Positions 33,707 through 42,644 of a stretch of DNA of 64,000 nucleotides are shown piece after piece. Location: assembly GCA_016934855.1 (NCBI GenBank), contig JAFGSA010000002.1, positions 1 through 64,000 on the forward strand, written 5' to 3'. The position numbers were made by a program, and so were the translations under genes. The first letter of the stretch is position 1. Every line of letters begins with the position of its first letter. Below the pieces are notes generated by a model. It was given only the letters and a program-made list of their open reading frames with translations, had not been told where the DNA came from and made no database searches. The DNA comes from Elusimicrobiota bacterium (GTDB lineage Bacteria > CG03 > SLGR01 > JAFGSA01).

Positions 33707-36700
33707 CTATCTCCTCTTAAAACTGAAATACTCGAATATCAGATACGCGCACGGAACTATGAAGAGCACCAGGATCGTCGAACTCATCAGCCCGCCTATG
33801 ACCGTTATCGCAAGAGGCTTCCACAGAGCGCTGCCCTCTCCGCCTTTTATGGCAAGCGGCAGCAGCCCCAGTATAGTCGTGGAGACCGTCATGAATATGG
33901 GCCTGAGCCTCTGCTTGCACCCGTCGACCACGCATTTAAAGACCTCTTCTCCGGATTCCCTCATGCCGTTTATTCTGTCTATCAGGATAATCGAGTTATT
34001 GACCACTATGCCCGCGAGCATTATGATCCCCATTATGACCCCTGTCGTCACCGTTGATTTCGTCGCCTTCAGGGATATTACGACGCCTATCATGGCCAGC
34101 GGAACGGATATCATGATGATGACGGGCTGGATATAAGATTCGAACAGGCTAGCCAGTACCAGGTACACAAGTATTATGGTAAGAGCCAGCGCCATCATGA
34201 GCTCGCTCTTATTCCTCATCATGATCTCGTATTCGCCCCCGACTTCCCAGAAATAGTCCTCGTCTACCTTTACTTCCCTGAGGTTTTCCACTATCTGCTT
34301 GACCGCCTTTTCCAGCGAAAGCCTGTTACGCGTTCCAGAAACCTGGACCATCCTCCTCTTGTTCTTGCGCCATATCTCCGAAGGCCCTTTATCGTCGGTA
34401 AATTCCGCCACCTGCGCCAGCTGTATGAATTCCTTATGCGGCGTAAAAAGAGCCATGCCGTAGAGATCCGTGAAATCCTTTACCGTGTCTATATCCTGCC
34501 TTACTATCGTCTCTATCTCTTTTCCTTCCTCATGGTACCGCGTCGCGACAAGCCCCCTGAGCCGCGCATGAAGCACATTTGCCACTTCTTTCACGTTTAA
34601 CCCGTATGTGGCAAGCTTATCCCTGTTGAAATACACGAGTTTCTCGGGCCGGCCTTCCCTCATCCTTATCTTCACATCCGTGATATCCTCGATCGCCTTC
34701 ATCTGTCCGCCTATCGTCATCGCCATCTCTTTTATCTTTTCATAGCTGTGACCGTATATCTCTATGAATACCTCTTTGGCGGCCAGTTCCTGGGACTCCT
34801 TGAAGTATATGAACGCGGGCTGTATCTCCTTGAATTTAGGCCTGAGCTCTTCCATTATTTCAGCTTTGGTCTTTTCCCTGTCCTTCTGCGGCACAAGATC
34901 CACGAATATCTTGCTGGACCATTTTTCTATCTTGGAAGATACGGTCTGGACTTCCGGCATCCTCTTGAGAATAGCTTCGACTATCTTTACCTTCTCGTCG
35001 GATACATCGAGCTTCGCACCGGTGGGAAGCTCGACATGCACCGTGAACTTCGTCTCTTCCTCGGCCTCGAACAGGTTCATGTCTATCTTCGTGAATATGA
35101 CCACGGAAAGAGCGAACAGGACCAGCGCGAGCAGCATGCTCGGGACCCTGAAGCGGAGAGTGAACCTGAGAAGCTTTTCGTAGTATACGGGTATCTTTTC
35201 CTCTTCGTTTTTTGGCAGCGCCTTTATATTAAGCCTCGAAAAAAGAAGCGGTATAAGGGTAAGAGCGACAAACAGGGACGCCACCAGGGAATAAGTAATG
35301 GTGATGGCCATTCCTCCCTGCATCTGCTTTATATCGCCGCTCAGGAATATGAACGGGAGAAACACTATTATCGTAGTCAGAGTCGAAGCCACTATGGGAA
35401 GTATTATCTGCGTGGCCCCTATGATTATCGCATCGAATTTGCTTATGTTCTCGGTCGTCTCCCTTATCCTGAAAATATTCTCTATGACCACTATAGTATT
35501 ATCAAGGAGCATGCCGACGCCGAGCGCGAGTCCCCCTATCGTCATAACATTCAGTTTCATCTTGTTGAAATAAAGCAGAGTCAGGGTGATAAAAACCGAC
35601 AGAGGTATCGTAAAAAACACTATAACCGTCAGGCGTATGTTTTTAAAAAACAGCATAAGTATGGCTGTCGCCAGGAGCCCGCCTATAACCAGAGATTCTT
35701 TCATCGAATTCAGCGATTTATTTATGTAAACGGCGTCGTCTTTGACAAGTGTTATTATAAGATCCTGCGGCAGCACCTTCCTGAGCTCGTTAACTTTCTC
35801 GATGACGTTCTTATTCACCTCCACCGTGCTCGCGAGGGTCTCTTTCTGCACGTATATGGTGACGTTCTGGTTCTCGTTGAGCCTGGACAGGTTCTCCGGC
35901 TCCAGAAACGAATCCTTTATCTTGGCCACGTCCCTGAGGCGTATTATAGACCCTTCGTCGGATACCTGTATCCCCAGATTCTCTATCTCCGAAATATTCT
36001 CGAACCTGCCGGAAGTCTTGATAGTATACAGGTTATCCGCCTCGGCCACGTCGCCCGCTAAAAGCGAGACGTTGGCCATATTAAGGGAGTTTATGATACT
36101 GCTCATGGGCATCGAATAGGCCTTGAGCTTCTCCGGCATCACCTCGACTATTATCTTCCTCTCGCGCCCGCCGAAGACATCGACATTTGCGACCCCTTCG
36201 ACCCTGGCTATCTTGTCTTTTATACTGGCATCGATAATCTTCCTTATATCTTCGGGGGTTCTTACGGGGGACGTTATCCCGAAAATAAGTATGGGTATAT
36301 CTTCCTGTTCGTACTGCGCCACTATCGGCCTTTCCACTTCCTGGGGGAGCTGGTCTTTTATGAGCGCCAGCTTCTCCCTGACCTCCATCACCGATATATC
36401 CATGTTCGTCGCCGCGCCGAACATAAGCACTATGGTAGCGCGGCCTTCTTTGGCTATGGAAAGTATATCCTTGAGATTGCTCACCCCCCCGACGGCTTCT
36501 TCGACCGGCTTTATGACAAAATGCTCTACTTTATCAGGAGGGATGCCTCCCCTTATCGAATAGATGATGGATATTTCCCCGTAGGACGTATTTGGCATCA
36601 GCTCTATAGGGATGCGCAGCAGCGCGATAACCCCGATAATCGTTATCGCTATGAAAAGCATGAAAAAGGTTATCGGGCGGGCTAGGACTTTTTCAACCAT
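33707..36700 (-). CDS. RND efflux pump, first subunit (AcrB/HAE1 family)
   Basis: This is a 997-residue RND transporter, slightly shorter than its neighbour and only moderately similar to it. It has PITFFMLFIAITIIGVIALL as TM1, the porter domain block SYGEISIIYSIRGGIPP, the TM4 relay GVGMLLDNTIVVIEN and the TM10 region MLAGIVVNNSIILIDRING. Its start overlaps the adaptor gene by 8 bases. Two different RND genes in tandem after one adaptor argue for a heteromeric pump. Export of a lipid, glycan intermediate or drug is possible; sequence alone does not decide. Confidence 0.9.
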   Translation of the reverse strand: MVEKVLARPITFFMLFIAITIIGVIALLRIPIELMPNTSYGEISIIYSIRGGIPPDKVEHFVIKPVEEAVGGVSNLKDILSIAKEGRATIVLMFGAATNMDISVMEVREKLALIKDQLPQEVERPIVAQYEQEDIPILIFGITSPVRTPEDIRKIIDASIKDKIARVEGVANVDVFGGRERKIIVEVMPEKLKAYSMPMSSIINSLNMANVSLLAGDVAEADNLYTIKTSGRFENISEIENLGIQVSDEGSIIRLRDVAKIKDSFLEPENLSRLNENQNVTIYVQKETLASTVEVNKNVIEKVNELRKVLPQDLIITLVKDDAVYINKSLNSMKESLVIGGLLATAILMLFFKNIRLTVIVFFTIPLSVFITLTLLYFNKMKLNVMTIGGLALGVGMLLDNTIVVIENIFRIRETTENISKFDAIIIGATQIILPIVASTLTTIIVFLPFIFLSGDIKQMQGGMAITITYSLVASLFVALTLIPLLFSRLNIKALPKNEEEKIPVYYEKLLRFTLRFRVPSMLLALVLFALSVVIFTKIDMNLFEAEEETKFTVHVELPTGAKLDVSDEKVKIVEAILKRMPEVQTVSSKIEKWSSKIFVDLVPQKDREKTKAEIMEELRPKFKEIQPAFIYFKESQELAAKEVFIEIYGHSYEKIKEMAMTIGGQMKAIEDITDVKIRMREGRPEKLVYFNRDKLATYGLNVKEVANVLHARLRGLVATRYHEEGKEIETIVRQDIDTVKDFTDLYGMALFTPHKEFIQLAQVAEFTDDKGPSEIWRKNKRRMVQVSGTRNRLSLEKAVKQIVENLREVKVDEDYFWEVGGEYEIMMRNKSELMMALALTIILVYLVLASLFESYIQPVIIMISVPLAMIGVVISLKATKSTVTTGVIMGIIMLAGIVVNNSIILIDRINGMRESGEEVFKCVVDGCKQRLRPIFMTVSTTILGLLPLAIKGGEGSALWKPLAITVIGGLMSSTILVLFIVPCAYLIFEYFSFKRR

Positions 36701-38003
36701 CCTGCTCTCTGACTATCACCTCGATTATCTTGACTTTCATTCCGTCTTTCAGAGGCTGCTGAGTCTCCATGACTATCATATCATTGGGATCGAGGCCGTC
36801 TTTAATGTGTGTATACTGGTCGGAAGCGTACCCCAGCTCAACTTTCCTGAGTTCCACAACCCCTATCCTCTCTTCCTGGTTGAGTTCGAGCTGGTCGTCT
36901 ATCTGGGCTCCTCTCATACCGACAAGCCCTTTTGTATCCTGATTCCCCACCATCTTAACCAGCGGGACCACAACCATCTGCCCCAGGTCTATCACGCTCG
37001 CCGTGGGCACTACAAGCGCTTCTTTTATCTCGGTGAGGTATATCTCGCATTCCGCGAACATCCCGGAATAAAGCCTCTGCTTGGGATTCGATATCCTCAC
37101 CTTCACAGGCAGGGTCCTTGTCTTACCCCTAACCATCTTGGATATATTGAATATCTCTCCCCAGAATATGTCATCAGGATACGCATCAACCATTACTTTC
37201 ACCTTCTGGTTCAGCGCCACCTTTTCTATATTTTTCTCGATGACGCCCATTTCGACAAATACGCTCTTTACCTCAAGGAAGGTGCCGACCACATCGTTGG
37301 GAGTGACAAAATCGCCTACCTCGACAAGTCTTGTGCCCATAACCCCGTCTTCCGGCGCCGGGACAACCGTCTTGTCTATCTGGGACTGAGCCAGCGCCAC
37401 CTCTTCCCTGGCGCTGTCCACTTCGGACTTGAGGCTGTCAACGCTCAGTTCCATCTCGTTTATCTTCGTCTTGATTATAGCTCCCATCTGGTAGAGCTCT
37501 CTGTATACGCCGAGTTTTTCCTTGGCCGCGTCATACTTGGCTACTACCGACTGCAGCTTTGACTTGGCATAACGCAGCCTCGTCATCACGTCTTCGGAAT
37601 CGAGCGATACGATGATCTCTCCCCTGGCCACCTGGTCGCCTTCCCTGAAATTGAAAGAAGCTATCTTACCGGATATTTCGAATTTCAGATCAATCTCCGA
37701 AGTCCCTTTCACCGTGCCCATTGCCTCGAGTATCTCCTTAAAATCCTCTCTTTCCACTTTAAAGACCTTAACCATGGGCAGCGGCTGCGCTTCTTCTTCT
37801 TTTTTCTCGACTTCCTTAGGCGCCGTTTTCTGCCTGTATATCGAATAACCGGTAAGCGGCAGCAGAATAGCAATATAAGATACCAGGATCATCTTCTGGT
37901 ACTTCCTGATATATATGACACGCGGAAGCTTTATCTTCCCGATCATCCTGAAAAAATACCTGACAGAAGGAATCCTGTTTATCAGCTTTTCCCCTATGGC
38001 CAT
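36693..38003 (-). CDS. HlyD/AcrA-family periplasmic adaptor
   Basis: This is a 436-residue membrane-fusion protein. It has one N-terminal membrane anchor (about residues 37-56, MILVSYIAILLPLTGYSIY), then the barrel-sandwich element FNFREGDQVARGEIIVSLD, a coiled-coil hairpin (about 150-215), the returning lipoyl half PAPEDGVMGTRLVEVGDFV and a beta-barrel with VKVRISNPKQRLYSGMFAECE. It would connect the two RND pumps to the TolC-like channel encoded just upstream. Confidence 0.9.
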   Translation of the reverse strand: MAIGEKLINRIPSVRYFFRMIGKIKLPRVIYIRKYQKMILVSYIAILLPLTGYSIYRQKTAPKEVEKKEEEAQPLPMVKVFKVEREDFKEILEAMGTVKGTSEIDLKFEISGKIASFNFREGDQVARGEIIVSLDSEDVMTRLRYAKSKLQSVVAKYDAAKEKLGVYRELYQMGAIIKTKINEMELSVDSLKSEVDSAREEVALAQSQIDKTVVPAPEDGVMGTRLVEVGDFVTPNDVVGTFLEVKSVFVEMGVIEKNIEKVALNQKVKVMVDAYPDDIFWGEIFNISKMVRGKTRTLPVKVRISNPKQRLYSGMFAECEIYLTEIKEALVVPTASVIDLGQMVVVPLVKMVGNQDTKGLVGMRGAQIDDQLELNQEERIGVVELRKVELGYASDQYTHIKDGLDPNDMIVMETQQPLKDGMKVKIIEVIVREQDG

Positions 38004-39410
38004 CTATCCTCCTTCCTTCTTAGTGAATACATCGACTCCGCAACTCCTTATAAGCTCGGCCTTTGATATTATAACGTTAAAAAGCGCCTTGAGGTACGCG
38101 TTCTGCTGGTTTACATGGTCGCTCTTTGTCTTAATAATCTCGTCCGAACTTGTCTCTCCAAGCAGTTTCTTTTTCTCTATTATACTTACCTGCTTGGTGC
38201 TGAGCTTCACTTTCTTCTCGTTGATATCTACCGCCCTCATATAGTTGACGTAGTTGTTATATGTCCGCTCCACGTCTATCATGACTTCCTGCTCTTTGTT
38301 GTTAAAGTCCTTTATGGCCTGCATGTAGACTATCTCGGCTTCCTTTTTCGACACGAAAACCGCCATGTTCGAAAGCAGTCCCAGCTTTATCGAATGGTCC
38401 TTGCTCTGGGTCCTGACAGAAATGTCTACTATCTCAGAAGGGTCGGTCTTCCGTTCCCCGTATTTGTATCCTACGACATTTCCCCAGAAAGACCACTGGA
38501 GGTTGGCAAATACATTCCATTCGGTAGCAAGCTCGAGCTCGTCCTCCACATACGCCTCCCCGCTCTTTCCGACGAAACCCTCCAGCGACAGGGCCGGCCA
38601 GTCGTCGCCCCTGGCGGATTTAAGGCTGTATCTCGTCTGATCCACTATGGCCCGGGCAGATATGAGCTCCGGCCGGTTCTTAAGAGCTATATCCTTCAGT
38701 TCCTTGAGCGAATAATTAAGGACGTCCAGATCCTTGTACAACCGCCCCTTATACAGGTACGTATCATCCAGGTCCCTCACGCCGCATTTCTGCCCGAGAT
38801 CTATCTTCGCCAGGTCTATATTGTTCTTTGTAAGCTCTCTCTCCAGAAGGAGCTCTTCCTTGAGGTTAAGTATTCCCATGTAATCCACCTGGGTCATTAT
38901 CCCCGCGTTATATTTCTTTTCGGCTATCTCGAACTCATCCTCGATATCCAGGAGCAGTTCGTTGTAGTTCTTCAGTTTCTGGATATTGAGCACCATGTCA
39001 TAATATATGTTAGCTACGGTGAGCTGGAGCGCCTGCAGAGTCTCGTCATAACGTGATTCCACCACATCAAGCGATCTCATCTCTTTTTTCAGGTTAAAAT
39101 ATTTTTTACCGCCTTCAAATATGCCCTGTGCGGCGCTTATTCCGTATCCCTTCTGTTTGTAGGGATCTGTCTCGCTCCGGCCGTCGGAACGCCTGTACTC
39201 GAAATAGACGTTGGGGCCCAGGATACGCGCGGCGTTAAGAACCCTCATCTTGGCGAGTTTTATCTGTTCCTTGGAAATCTTAACTTCCTCGTTATTCTCA
39301 TAGGCTATCTGAAGGTAGGAATTAAGGATTTCATCGGAATATGATACTCCGCGGATGATTATTAACAGTAAAATTATACCAAAAAGCCTTTTTACAACGT
39401 TTAGATGCAT
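38004..39410 (-). CDS. TolC-like outer-membrane efflux channel
   Basis: From ATG 39410 this is a 468-residue protein with a signal peptide (MHLNVVKRLFG, hydrophobic core, GVSYS), then the TolC architecture of repeated long helices and barrel strands. Characteristic blocks are SYLQIAYENNEEVKISKEQIKLAK, QLTVANIYYDMVLNIQKL and RPELISARAIVDQ. The start is uncertain: no ribosome site precedes 39410, a GTG at 39452 would add 14 residues, and AGAGGTGAT lies about 35 bases upstream of the ATG. It is followed immediately by the adaptor gene. Confidence 0.87.
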   Translation of the reverse strand: MHLNVVKRLFGIILLLIIIRGVSYSDEILNSYLQIAYENNEEVKISKEQIKLAKMRVLNAARILGPNVYFEYRRSDGRSETDPYKQKGYGISAAQGIFEGGKKYFNLKKEMRSLDVVESRYDETLQALQLTVANIYYDMVLNIQKLKNYNELLLDIEDEFEIAEKKYNAGIMTQVDYMGILNLKEELLLERELTKNNIDLAKIDLGQKCGVRDLDDTYLYKGRLYKDLDVLNYSLKELKDIALKNRPELISARAIVDQTRYSLKSARGDDWPALSLEGFVGKSGEAYVEDELELATEWNVFANLQWSFWGNVVGYKYGERKTDPSEIVDISVRTQSKDHSIKLGLLSNMAVFVSKKEAEIVYMQAIKDFNNKEQEVMIDVERTYNNYVNYMRAVDINEKKVKLSTKQVSIIEKKKLLGETSSDEIIKTKSDHVNQQNAYLKALFNVIISKAELIRSCGVDVFTKKEGG

Positions 39411-39416
39411 AATATT

Positions 39417-39445
39417 ATAATAATTATAATACGTTAAAATTTCAA
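39417..39445 (-). promoter_or_regulatory. Possible internal promoter before the TolC-like gene
   Basis: TTGAAA (39440-39445) and TATTAT (39417-39422), 17 bases apart on the minus strand, each match 5/6 of the consensus in a very AT-rich gap. The predicted transcript would start at or within the ATG at 39410, which would be leaderless. AT-richness alone may explain the match. Confidence 0.2.
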
Positions 39446-39461
39446 ATATCACCTCTGCCTG

Positions 39462-40865
39462 TTATCGTTTGCGAGCGTTCTGCTGCTGCCTCATCCTGTA
39501 ATTTTCGATCCATTTTTCCTGAGGCGAGACCTCTTTGGCTTCAGACGTGATTCTGCCGCCCCTGTAGTTGGGTATGAACATCATCAGAAGCATGTCTTTC
39601 ATGGTAAAATCAGCTTTTTTTCTTATACGCTTCCATTTAACGGGTTTCAATTTCATCAATTCTTCGACGCTCATGTCTTTTTTTATCTCCCAGAGGGGAG
39701 TATGTATAACAAGACTCTGTATATTATCGAGATCGTAGTTTTTTATCGTCTGGGCCGCTATGAGAGCGATCTCGTGATCCGGGTCCACCTTATAGTCCGG
39801 GTCCTTCAGGCTGTACATGTCCCGGGTCACTTCTATTATGCTCTCCAGGTAATAAACATTTAGCTCTTTGAATTTGATCTTCCACTTCTCGTCGTTATCC
39901 TTGAACTTGAGCTTTATCTTTCTTTCTATCTGCGCCGATATGAACTCATTGAATTTTATCGCTTTCGAATAGGTCATACCGGGCCACATGTCTACGTTAC
40001 GATATTCCCTGTACTCATAAGGCCACGCTTCTTCGCCTATTTCCCAGTAACCGGCGATGACTGGGTATGAAAGCGCCGCGTTTTCCTTTGCCGGCTCATC
40101 CGGCAGTCTGCCCGCTTTGCCGGCCTCGGCAGACGCCTCCTCTTTCTTGCTCAGGTAAAGGATGAGCAGGTTCTTCAGAATCTCGCTGAATTCCACATTT
40201 ATGAGAAACAGGGATTTCCTTGCCGGGTATCCTGACTCTATATACACAAGCGCCTCGTTATCCCCTACTCGTACGGTATTAACCTTTTTTATCTCGCCGA
40301 AATCAGCGGGGAATTTCTCCGTGATCTCGTTTCGCTTCTTCAATAATATATATTTTCCCAGGTCCCTATCAGTGTAGCCGGCTTCCATCGTCTTGTTGAT
40401 GAGGCTGTTCACAGTCTTAAGGCCTATGAGCTCGGGATTAAAATCCATCCTCACGTCCGAACGGTAATAAAAATCCTGGTAGGAGATATACCATACCCTG
40501 ACCTTTTTCACGTCTTCTATGTGCCTGAGCATCCTGAGTTCGACCCCGTTGGCGTCATGGGTGATCATCGAGATAAAAGTAATATCTGAATCGGAACTGA
40601 GCAGTATCCTTGATATGGCTGACGATATCTGCCTTATTTTTTCTGCGGATTCCTCGCTGAGCTGGAACTGGTCGTCCATCAGCTGGTTGATGGGTATATA
40701 TATCCATATACAGTTCCCGTCGATCTTCGTCTTCATGTTGTCTATATGGAATTCCCTGGAGACTATCCTGGAGAGGTCTTCGAGCAGCGTTTCTTTCGGG
40801 TATGTCGGCTTAAAACTGCAGCTTCCCAGGAAGAGCAGCAGTACGAACCCGTAGAGATATCTCAT
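39462..40865 (-). CDS. Lipoprotein of unknown function
   Basis: This is a 467-residue protein with a lipoprotein signal peptide: residues 1-15 are hydrophobic, with lipobox LGSC and Cys16 as the lipidated residue. The residue at +2 is Ser, which would suit outer-membrane sorting. The rest is soluble and charged, with no family I recognise. An N-terminal part (about 28-150) with IYIPINQLMDDQ and ITFISMITHDANGVELRM is followed by a Glu/Ala-rich linker near 240-260 and a C-terminal part rich in Trp and Tyr. The start overlaps the FtsH-like stop by one base (TAATG), tying the two together. It may be a partner or substrate of the protease or an accessory of the pump. Confidence 0.8.
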   Translation of the reverse strand: MRYLYGFVLLLFLGSCSFKPTYPKETLLEDLSRIVSREFHIDNMKTKIDGNCIWIYIPINQLMDDQFQLSEESAEKIRQISSAISRILLSSDSDITFISMITHDANGVELRMLRHIEDVKKVRVWYISYQDFYYRSDVRMDFNPELIGLKTVNSLINKTMEAGYTDRDLGKYILLKKRNEITEKFPADFGEIKKVNTVRVGDNEALVYIESGYPARKSLFLINVEFSEILKNLLILYLSKKEEASAEAGKAGRLPDEPAKENAALSYPVIAGYWEIGEEAWPYEYREYRNVDMWPGMTYSKAIKFNEFISAQIERKIKLKFKDNDEKWKIKFKELNVYYLESIIEVTRDMYSLKDPDYKVDPDHEIALIAAQTIKNYDLDNIQSLVIHTPLWEIKKDMSVEELMKLKPVKWKRIRKKADFTMKDMLLMMFIPNYRGGRITSEAKEVSPQEKWIENYRMRQQQNARKR

Positions 40866-42523
40866 TACCCGGATTTCTTGACGGTCCTGGATCTTCTCCG
40901 CGTTATCTTGGATTTTGACCCGGATTTTTCCTTGTGGTCTACGTAGGTATTGTATATTTCTTCTATCTGATCGTATTCGAGCTCCTCTTTTTCCAGCAGC
41001 TCGTTCGCGAATTTATCCATGAGTTCCCTCTCTTCGACTAGAAGGCTCTCAACTTCCTTGTAACAGCTAGTGAATATTTTCTGCGTTTCGGCATTAAGTT
41101 CGTCTTTCAGCCTTTCCGACAGCTGTTCTTTCGGTATCATGGTATAATCGCCGAGGTATCCCTTCTCGCTCATACCGAAGCTCCAGACCATGCTGTGCGC
41201 CTCGGCCATGGCTTTCTGAAAATCCGAATATACTCCGTTTGAAGTGACTCCGAAGACCAGTTTCTCCGAAACATACCCGCCAAGCGACACCTGGATATTG
41301 GCAAGGAGATGGTCCCTGTCGCTCGTGTATAGCTCTTCCCTTGGCTGATGATATACGGCCCCGAGACTGTCTTTCCTGGAGATTATCGACGCTTTGAATA
41401 CGTCGTCGGTAGGATGAAGGAAACACAGCACCATCAGATGCCCCGCCTCGTGGTAGGCGACTCTCTTCCTCTCCTCATCCGTCATCCTTCTCTTGTGCTT
41501 GATTCCCATATCTATACGTTCTATCGCGGCCGATATCTCCCTGAATTCCACTATGTCTTTTCCTTCCCTGGTCGCGATGAGTGCGGATTCTTTCACTATA
41601 TTCTCTATATCAGCGGGACTCTTATATACGGTTTTTCTGGCTAGCCTGGATATATCGATTTTCTCGTCATATTTTATCTTGCTGAGATAATGCTCGAAAA
41701 GTTTCTCCCTGCCCTCCAGCCCGGGCTTTCCGATATAAAGTTTCCTGTCAAAACGGCCGGGCCTCATCAGGGCCGGGTCTATGACAGTTTCCTGGGCGTT
41801 TGTCGCTCCTATGACTATGATGTTCGCGTCTTCTTCTTTAAGCCCGTCCATCTCCACGAGGAGCTGGTTCAGAGTATTATTGGTCTCCTGCCCGCCGCCG
41901 AAAGAAAAAGTCCTCTGTCTTCCGATAGCGTCCAACTCGTCTATGAATATTATGCAGGCGCCGTAACCGTAAGCCAGTATCCTGGCCTTCTTGAAGAGTT
42001 TTCTTACTCTGCTCGAACCTACGCCTACGAATATCTCAGTGAACTCGCTTGCGGCCATCGAGATAAAAGGGATGCCTGCTTCGGTCGCGATAGCCTTCGC
42101 GAGCATGGTCTTGCCGCACCCGGGAGGGCCCACCATCAGTATTCCCCTGAGTATTTTCCCTCCTATTTTCATTATCTTAGTGCGGTCCTTTATCAGTTCC
42201 AGCACCTCCGCAGCCTCTTCTTTCACTTCTTCTATGCCTATGACGTCCTTCCAATGCACATCGACCTTCTCTCCCCTTATCTTTGATTCTTCGAGTTTGG
42301 CCATCCCGCCCCTCAGGAAGACCAGGTACATGGCTACGAAAATCGCGGCATGAAAACCTCCCATGAACAGCTGCACCGGGAACTGCGCGAGGGTTATTTT
42401 CCTGTAGAAAGATTCGAGAGAAGATAAACCTATCACAGCGAGTATAAGCAGTATCAGCACGGCGCCGATTATTATGATCTTCGTCTTGTGCATCATCCAG
42501 AACATTCTAGTTTTTCTATTCAT
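40865..42523 (-). CDS. ftsH: FtsH-like membrane AAA+ zinc protease with minimal periplasmic loop
   Basis: This is a 552-residue protein with TM1 at 15-33 and TM2 at 52-70, then the AAA+ domain: Walker A GPPGCGKT at 132-139, Walker [13 protein letters not shown], pore segment [13 protein letters not shown], and [15 protein letters not shown]. The protease domain has HEAGH at 358-362 and the third zinc ligand Asp434 in YSDFQKAM. The cytoplasmic machinery is complete, but only about 18 residues separate the two membrane helices where classical FtsH has about 70. It degrades membrane and cytosolic proteins. Here it heads an operon with a lipoprotein and an efflux system. AAAGGA lies 8 bases before the ATG. 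Confidence 0.92.
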   Translation of the reverse strand: MNRKTRMFWMMHKTKIIIIGAVLILLILAVIGLSSLESFYRKITLAQFPVQLFMGGFHAAIFVAMYLVFLRGGMAKLEESKIRGEKVDVHWKDVIGIEEVKEEAAEVLELIKDRTKIMKIGGKILRGILMVGPPGCGKTMLAKAIATEAGIPFISMAASEFTEIFVGVGSSRVRKLFKKARILAYGYGACIIFIDELDAIGRQRTFSFGGGQETNNTLNQLLVEMDGLKEEDANIIVIGATNAQETVIDPALMRPGRFDRKLYIGKPGLEGREKLFEHYLSKIKYDEKIDISRLARKTVYKSPADIENIVKESALIATREGKDIVEFREISAAIERIDMGIKHKRRMTDEERKRVAYHEAGHLMVLCFLHPTDDVFKASIISRKDSLGAVYHQPREELYTSDRDHLLANIQVSLGGYVSEKLVFGVTSNGVYSDFQKAMAEAHSMVWSFGMSEKGYLGDYTMIPKEQLSERLKDELNAETQKIFTSCYKEVESLLVEERELMDKFANELLEKEELEYDQIEEIYNTYVDHKEKSGSKSKITRRRSRTVKKSG

Positions 42524-42540
42524 AAATATATTCCTTTCAA

Positions 42541-42555
42541 AATTATCAGATAATT
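42541..42555. promoter_or_regulatory. Palindrome overlapping the expected transcription start
   Basis: AATTATC-A-GATAATT is a perfect 7+7 inverted repeat with a 1-base centre. It lies directly downstream of the candidate -10 box and 18 bases before the protease start codon, where a repressor operator is often found. I find no second copy in the other intergenic gaps. Confidence 0.35.
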
Positions 42556-42556
42556 T

Positions 42557-42585
42557 ATATTAACTTATAAAGAGAACTGTTTCAA
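42557..42585 (-). promoter_or_regulatory. Candidate promoter of the ftsH-lipoprotein-efflux operon
   Basis: TTGAAA (42580-42585, 5/6) and TAATAT (42557-42562, 4/6) lie 17 bases apart on the minus strand, in the 121-base gap between the giant gene and the protease gene. The predicted leader is about 27 bases and includes the palindrome and a clear AAAGGA ribosome site. Confidence 0.35.
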
Positions 42586-42644
42586 GCCGGCCCCGAAAGA
42601 GTTATTACCGTATATTTAGATGTCAGGATATACGCCGGGATTCA

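Noticed and set aside
34748..36061. A 437-codon plus-strand frame opposite the first RND gene
   Set aside because: The translation is Tyr/Arg/His-rich and featureless, typical of an antisense shadow, while the minus strand encodes a full RND pump.
42609..42634. Inverted repeat CGTATAT/ATATACG after the giant gene, as a terminator
   Set aside because: The stem is A/T-rich with a 12-base loop and no T-tract follows, so it does not meet the pattern of an intrinsic terminator.
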